Part shown: positions 57,876-64,000 of the stretch, piece after piece
Layout: every line of letters starts with the position of its first letter
Numbering within the stretch: position 1 is the first letter of the stretch
Origin: Canna indica
Taxonomy: Eukaryota; Streptophyta; Magnoliopsida; Zingiberales; Cannaceae
NCBI GenBank assembly: GCA_034359265.1
Contig: CP136896.1
Location: forward strand, 64,243,501-64,307,500
Length of the DNA: 64,000 bases
Reading direction: 5' to 3'
The notes under the pieces: model-generated
Databases searched by the model: none
What the model saw: the letters and a program-made list of their open reading frames with translations, nothing else
What the model was told of the DNA's origin: nothing
Translations under genes and position numbers: made by a program

Positions 57876-58935
57876 ATGCACAACCCATCCTGATGAATGA
57901 TGATACCTGGATGCCTGAATCAGATTGTTGAAGGCTACACAGATCTCAATCCTTGATTTATAAACTTGAAATATAGTCCTTGTCTTGCTCCTGAATCCAA
58001 TATTGTAACATAATTTTTTGAGTATTTTCACCTTAATTATCTTCAATCTCCATCCGGTGCCCTTTATGATTTTGCCTGTTCATACGCTGATTCCTTATTA
58101 TATCCATGCAGGTATTTCATGTACTTTTGTGCCACACACTATGAAGAACATAGTTCATACACAGTCAAAGCATGCATAGATAAATAGGAATTCTCTCCGG
58201 AACTTGTGATGCAGTTGTAAGAAAGATCTTCTATTAACTAATAATATAACCATTTACAATGAATAGCTGATTCTGCACTTGATGTTAGCTTTATCACTGG
58301 ATGGTTTTTATGTTCTCTTGGAGAATTTTCAATGGTGAGTTCTTAAGAACAAGAGAAACTAATGTTCATCTCTCTCTCTCTCTCTCTCTCAAACAGCAAA
58401 TCATGTATTTTATATGATCACATTTCAAGCTTGCAGCATATGTTTTATTTTTTATTTTTGTATTTGCTGCTATTCCCTTTAGAAGATTTATAACGTTTCT
58501 AGGCTGTCAATTTTATAGTGATACCTTCATGATCAAAATGATGAATTCCGTTTTATATGTTAAAAACATAAAATGACATTGATTTACCAACTTTTAATTT
58601 TCAGAATGAAGAATCATCCAATTAAATTTAACATCATACTGAAGTAGGTCCTGTATTAAAATAATTCCTGCGTCAGTCACTTAATCAGATTCAACACTCT
58701 AAAAGGTTATTGGACTTCCAAGTATAGTTTTTATTGCAATCCTTTTTGCTAGGGGAGCAGCCTGAAAACAATAAACGGCCACTCAGAGTCCCTTTTTCTT
58801 ATGAAATCTTAGCCATCTATGACTGGAAATGACAAAAACACAAAAACACAAAAACACCAAATATGGTTATTATCGGAAATGGGATGGATAAGTTGCAGTG
58901 GTGAGGTTCCATTTCTTCATCACGATGATCTCGCC
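57876..58935. other. Tail-to-tail intergenic region between RAP and KDSA
   Basis: Holds the RAP 3' UTR (about 57876-58050) and the KDSA 3' UTR on the other strand. A short (CT)n tract lies at 58372-58390. No gene seen. Confidence 0.5.
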
Positions 58936-61900
58936 TTACTCATGGAAAGGTGTCAAATCAATCTTGAATGCTTTTTTTCCCTTTGTGACCCTCTTCGGAA
59001 ACACAAGAAACAACATATATTACATACAGAAATTGAAGATAAACAAGAATTTGCATGTATAAAAAGCCTATGACGTCAAGGACAAAAGACGTACAGCAAT
59101 AGCCATGAGCTCTTCTAGCAGCTCCTCCAAATTGCGCAATGGCTGAATTATTTAGTTAGATTAGTGAAGTTATTTCCGGTAGGATAATTAGCAAGAAGCA
59201 AATTATTCCTCATGTATATGAGAAAGAGATACTGACCCATTGAGTTGGGCCATCCACAGGTGCATTAAGGGGATCATCATGTACCTACCATGCAAAAAAA
59301 ACATTATAAGTAACCTAAAGACTCTGAATTATCAATAGAAGCAGCTGAAATGATTTGGTTTAACATCCCTTACTATTGGGTATATGACCTGCAAACAAAG
59401 AAGCCATTAACCACAGAAACGAGTGACTCAAATCTTAATGGCAAATACCAATTAAATCATTGCAAAGACAAGTGTCATCCTAATAATAAATGACTATGCA
59501 AGACTCTATTAATTGTATTTGTAAAATTCTTCTTGAATCCTTGTCCCTTGTATAATGGTTATTTGATGCAATACTGTTAAAATTTGATTGGCTAATCAAC
59601 TTTCCAAAAGGTTAAGTTGTTAAGATTTAGGAAGAAGGTCAATCTATTCATTTAAAACTTTGACACTCTCCCTTATGTGCAAGCAAATGGGATTAAACTG
59701 GCCCAAGCCCACATGAACAAACTTAACTAATGGCCCAACTCAAGACTTTGTACTGCTATATAATATTAAGCTTGATTAGGTGAGTAACTTCTCCAAAAGC
59801 TTAAGCTATTAGGAAGAAGCCCAATTTATTCATTTGAAATTTAAATTTTTTAACAAACCCCAACAAAGACTGACGTAGTGTTCATTATAATAACCCAGAC
59901 CTGTAAGTAGGTTGAAGCTAGAAATGAACCAAATTAACCACTTCTGCGTATTAAGAATTACTTTTCTTCTATCTATTATTCAATTCAGCCATCTTCAAGA
60001 TATTTAATCATCACCATAACTGTTGTTTTCTCCAAACAAGACATCATAGCTATTAAATCTAAGTGAAAACTAAGAACAGGTTTTTTTACCCATTCTATTA
60101 CGCCACCACCATATTAAGAGGGTGACATCTACTAAAGATTTCCTCGAATAGAAAATGAGTTCCTATGCTAATCATGAGGCAGATGACATCCATATAAAAC
60201 AGTGAGAGGTTCTTCAAATATGTGAATATTCCAATTTTATGAATTTGAGTATGGCAAATGCATTTAGCATGTACCTCCATGAAAAGTCCATCAACACCAA
60301 CAGCAACTGCTGTCCTTGCAATACAAGGAATTAATTCACGAAGACCACCACTTGCAACGCCACCGCCTTCAAGCTAAAGATAGAAGAGGATGTCAGAATC
60401 TTTAGGTGGAGAAACCGCAGAACCAGAACTAAAGGATTGCACAGTTCTAGTATCATAAATAATTGAACAGGCACAAGTAAGAATGCTCATAGATAAAATA
60501 AGAGACAATAGCCCACAAAACAGTCACCTCATTTATGACCTAAAAATAAACTGAAGGAAGATATTGCAAAAAAGGATATACAAGTTGACATCATGATTCA
60601 TGAATACGTTTACTGTTACTAGCATAACCAAGACAGCCTAATGGAGCTCAAATAAAATATGATAAATGAAAGAAAGGGATTAAGCTAACAAAATTCATGG
60701 TCAAATTGGACATAGACAATGCAAATTCAACAAAGAAACCAATGTCAAAATCATGGTCAAAGTGGGCATTGGTAATGCAAAATCAACAAAGAAATGAATG
60801 CCTTCACATGATCATCAGAATAGTGTCAATCATGCATTTGATAAGCAGCAGCTTGTTGAGGCACCAAACGCCCCTGTTCATGCATTGCATAGTATGCTCT
60901 CTAGTTCATCCAATACCCCTTGTGATAAAAAGGGCTGCAATAATGCCTTAGTTCCCATTCTGTTAGTCTAGTTGCTGATGCTTGCTTTGAGAAAACAGTG
61001 TTCCGTAAAAGCTTACAGTCAATATCAGATTTGGCATGAACACACTAACATATGAAAAACAAACTATGGTTTGTCAAACTAGGGGTGTATAGGTGTGCCA
61101 AATTTGCAAAGATATCCGCAATTTAAAGGAACACAAAAAAATGCTACAAAAATTAGAAATACGAAAAATGCAGTATGCATATAGGGGATTCTCATTGCAG
61201 ATACCAAATAGTGGGAACATGAATACAGCCTTTTCGAACCATTTCTACAAAATTATTTTGAGAGAAATCATTTCTACAAAGTTAAGTACTGAAAACTGTA
61301 ATATGCTTGAAGTTGCCACCATGGATCTATAGTCAACCAATCCATGTAGGGGCTGAAAACATGCTGATAACCTACTCTACTGAGTACTATGACTCCCCAG
61401 AAGTCTAGATAACTAGCATAGTGCTCTCCAAAAAACTACTCTTATAGATGCTTTTAGAACACTGTTAAAGTTATCACCATACCATAGAAGGTCAATTTGC
61501 AGCTTTGTTTCTTCTCATGGCTTGCAGATAATCATAAAGGCACATTAGTGGCCTGATTAACATAGGTATTCTGATGAGTTTGCACTCCAAATAAGCCCTG
61601 AACTAACCTAAATGTATCTGTATATCATTCTTATGCTTTCTGTTTGGATTAATTTCACAAGAAATGTTATCAACAAAGTTGCTTCTTGTTTTAAATCTCT
61701 ATATGAATAATCATATAGTATTTAACACTTTTTTGACCTTTCTTTTCATCCCAATCACTAAACTGTTGAGCTTGATGTTACCATGTATATGTCAATCTTC
61801 TTTGCTATTAAATGGTGGAATGAGCTATCCCCGCTAATCGCCATATCTCAATTGTACCAAATTAAGTTATATTGATTAAAAAAGCTTGATGGGTCATTAT

Positions 61901-63314
61901 CATTAACTTCAGCTTAAGCATTTTGGGTTAGTGGTTTGGACCTATCGGCCATTATCCTATCAAGTCAGATTGTAGGAACAAAATGAACATAGTTCTAAGC
62001 CTACTGAAGGAGTCAATATTGGAAAGGGTTGCCCGAGGGTGGATGGAGACACCACTAGGCCTGACATGCTATTGACTACGATTTGAAGTTGGGCTAAACA
62101 ATAAACTTGGACCTTCACGAGACCGTCAAATTTTAAGTTGGGGAGACTGCAACACATCGATTTAGTCCCACATCATGGATTGGTGGTTAAAGTCTATTAA
62201 ATGAATGAGTCAATTATCTTATCAACCCAAATTGTAACAGGTTATCCTCTCCAATCTCAATTCTTTTAACTAAAAGAGAAAATGAAATTGCAACATTTAA
62301 GGCCATTTTAAGATGCAACAAGGTATCCTCTTAATAAGACATCATCTCCTTTTCTATTGTAGATAAGAGAAAGCTTTTTGGCCCTATATTTCCATCTTTC
62401 AAGTCATAACAAGTTCTAAAAAGGGGTTCAACCCGACTTTAATATTTTCAACACTCCAATAGGCAAATTGGACTAACTCAAGCCTCAACACAACTGACAT
62501 AACTGGCTATAGCTATATATATAGTTGTACTTTTTTTAATATATAACTTGATCCCAACATGGGAAGACCTTCTACTCCCATACCATATTAAGTTTGAGGA
62601 TGACCACTTATCCCAAAAGTTTAAGAAGTTAAGAAAGAACATGATATTTTATTATTATATAACAAAGTCCACTGGTATGCCCATTTCTGAAAATACTTCC
62701 ATATTGGAGGGTTTGCATAGTAGTTGTTTAATTTTTGTCATTGCTTATTGTGTCATTATTTTAACATGAAAAATATAGATAATAGTCAGGCAAAGCCTAG
62801 AAACAAACATTACCTCAAATTTACAGCATGTCAAATAGATCTGTGTTTTAACACTATATGTGTACAGTATAGAGAACGAGCCTAGAGGATTACATACTTT
62901 TAGGATAGGGATCCAACATTAAGAATAGAATATGCCTGAAATAGCAAATATTTAAATTTACTAACCAATTAAAAAATGCTTATGCAGTTTGTACCTTCTT
63001 CCCTGCAGGTTGTTGTAGTGAATGTGTAACATCTGCTACCTGCCATAGTTTAATATTAACAGCTGAACTTCATTCTAGAGGAAAACCAACTAATGAAGCA
63101 GTAGCCTTAGTGTTTATAAGACCCATTTCAAATCCAGGTTTGGGAAAAAGTAACACAAGCTTTAAATAAATAAAGTGATTTCATAATCTTTAACATAGAT
63201 TAAGAAGCCAGTTGGAGTAAGATAGTTTTACATGTCAAACCAATCGCCAGTACTAGAACATGCATCTCTTATTTTTGTTAACATACACATTGACACTGCT
63301 GAAAATAACAATTG

Positions 63315-63360
<46 letters not shown>

Positions 63361-63948
63361 TGTTACAATTTGCTTCTTCTAACTAGCTCTTCTCAATTTG
63401 AACATGAAAAATGCCTACAGAAGACGATCAAGAGAAAATATTAGGCTATAAAGTAGTATTTTTCACAATGTTAAATTTGATTGGGTGACTAACTTTTCCA
63501 AAAGCTTAGGCTATTAAGAAAAGGATCAATGTATGCATTTATATTCTTTCCACTCTGCATCACATGTGAGTGGATAACCTGACCCAAGGCCAACAAATGG
63601 ATTTACTTCATTTAAATAGGCTTAAAATATTAGTGCTAGGAGGATTCAAACTAAGGACCTCCTACTCTGATACCAATTTACCATGTTAAACTTTACTAGG
63701 TGACCAACTTTCCAAAAGCTGACCATCATTTTAATAGGTAAATCACAGCATGCATAAAAACATTACAGTGCATCAATTTTAAGCCATAACATCAGTATTT
63801 TAATCAATGCATGCCTTCAAATGATAGGAGTCAAGATTAGCATAGAACAAAAGAAGAAAATACATGTTACTATAACTTAAGGTACTTACAACAGGGCAAT
63901 TTGCTTCCCTCACCCATTCCAGATTGCGTGGATCAACAATCAAATCAT
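58936..63948 (-). CDS. KDSA: KDO-8-phosphate synthase, C-terminal exons (partial)
   Basis: Six 3' exons of 2-dehydro-3-deoxyphosphooctonate aldolase, which joins phosphoenolpyruvate and arabinose-5-phosphate to make KDO-8-P for the pectin rhamnogalacturonan II. Exons: 63948-63890 (DDLIVDPRNLEWVREANCPV), 63039-62995 (VADVTHSLQQPAGKK), 60373-60275 (LEGGGVASGGLRELIPCIAR, then TAVAVGVDGLFME), 59284-59237 (VHDDPLNAPVDGPTQW), 59142-59095 (PLRNLEELLEELMAIA) and 58992-58936 (RVTKGKKAFKIDLTPFHE, stop TAA). This is about 117 of the usual roughly 290 residues; the 5' part lies beyond 64000. All phases fit. If the 102-nt last intron is retained, translation stops at 59068 after VRLLSLTS, so an alternative C-terminus is possible. 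Very long introns (up to 2.6 kb) contain repeats. Confidence 0.93.
59575..59865 (+). repeat. Two copies of the dispersed intron repeat in KDSA
   Basis: Copies near 59582-59660 and 59770-59850 carry AACTT-TCCAAAAG-TTAAG, then AGGAAGAAG-CCAAT and TATTCATTT. Same family as in the RAP intron and at 63470. Confidence 0.65.
63314..63361. repeat. (TTA)n microsatellite in a KDSA intron
   Basis: About 15 uninterrupted TTA/ATT trinucleotides. Confidence 0.95.
63465..63724 (+). repeat. Dispersed intron repeat, direct pair
   Basis: A full copy at 63470-63545 (AAATTTGATTGGGTGACTAA, then CCAAAAGCTTAGGCTATTAA) and a second start at 63685-63720. Between them GGATTCAAACTAAGGACCTC and CTCTGATACCA resemble the tRNA-derived part of plant SINE-like or LTR repeats. 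Confidence 0.6.
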
Positions 63949-64000
63949 CTAAAATAAAATGTTAAATTTAAAAATTAAAAATTGTAGAACTTAGTAGCAT

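Noticed and set aside
59068..59094. VRLLSLTS as the normal C-terminus of KDSA.
   Set aside because: The conserved family tail is found in a downstream exon (58992-58936) with proper splice sites.

Overview
This is a plant nuclear genome window: intron-split genes, LTR retrotransposons, CACTA, hAT-like and Harbinger-like DNA transposons, a Helitron end, and nuclear genes for plastid proteins. AT-rich intergenic DNA alternates with very GC-rich single-exon genes (TIC20-type, calmodulin-like), which is typical of monocots; species cannot be read from the sequence. No CRISPR array, operon or other prokaryotic feature was seen.

Layout. (1) 1-11 kb: a TIC20-II-type plastid import gene (minus), a 369-bp tandem duplication beside its promoter, a complete 5.1-kb CACTA transposon with two nested hAT-type MITEs, and a short gene for a PIP-type secreted signalling peptide (9977-10213). 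(2) 11-17 kb: a displaced copy of the RAP gene's promoter and leader, a possible spliced non-coding locus, and a hAT-like element carrying a possible solo LTR. (3) 17.6-22.6 kb: a complete 13-exon gene for translation initiation factor eIF2A (minus, 521 aa). (4) 22.6-41 kb: a repeat landscape built mainly from a tandem array (unit about 1.75 kb) of the eIF2A 5' end, with exon relics, leader and ancestral upstream DNA. Later arrivals opened it: a MITE, a nearly intact Copia element with non-canonical LTR ends, a Helitron-like segment and a second MITE. (5) 41-46 kb: a foldback element, microsatellites and an orphan promoter/leader-like stretch. (6) 46-51 kb: a zinc-finger-like nuclear protein gene (minus) head-to-head with a bHLH153-like gene (plus), then a membrane-anchored calmodulin-like gene (minus). 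(7) 54-64 kb: the plastid RAP-domain gene (plus) tail-to-tail with the 3' part of KDSA (minus), which runs off the right edge.

The genes form no single pathway. Two act in plastids (TIC20 import, RAP in plastid rRNA maturation), one in cytosolic translation (eIF2A), one in cell-wall KDO synthesis (KDSA), and the rest are likely regulatory or signalling (bHLH, CML, PIP peptide, zinc-finger-like protein). Exon structures for eIF2A, RAP, bHLH, KDSA and the zinc-finger gene were built by hand from splice consensus and reading-frame continuity; all phases close.
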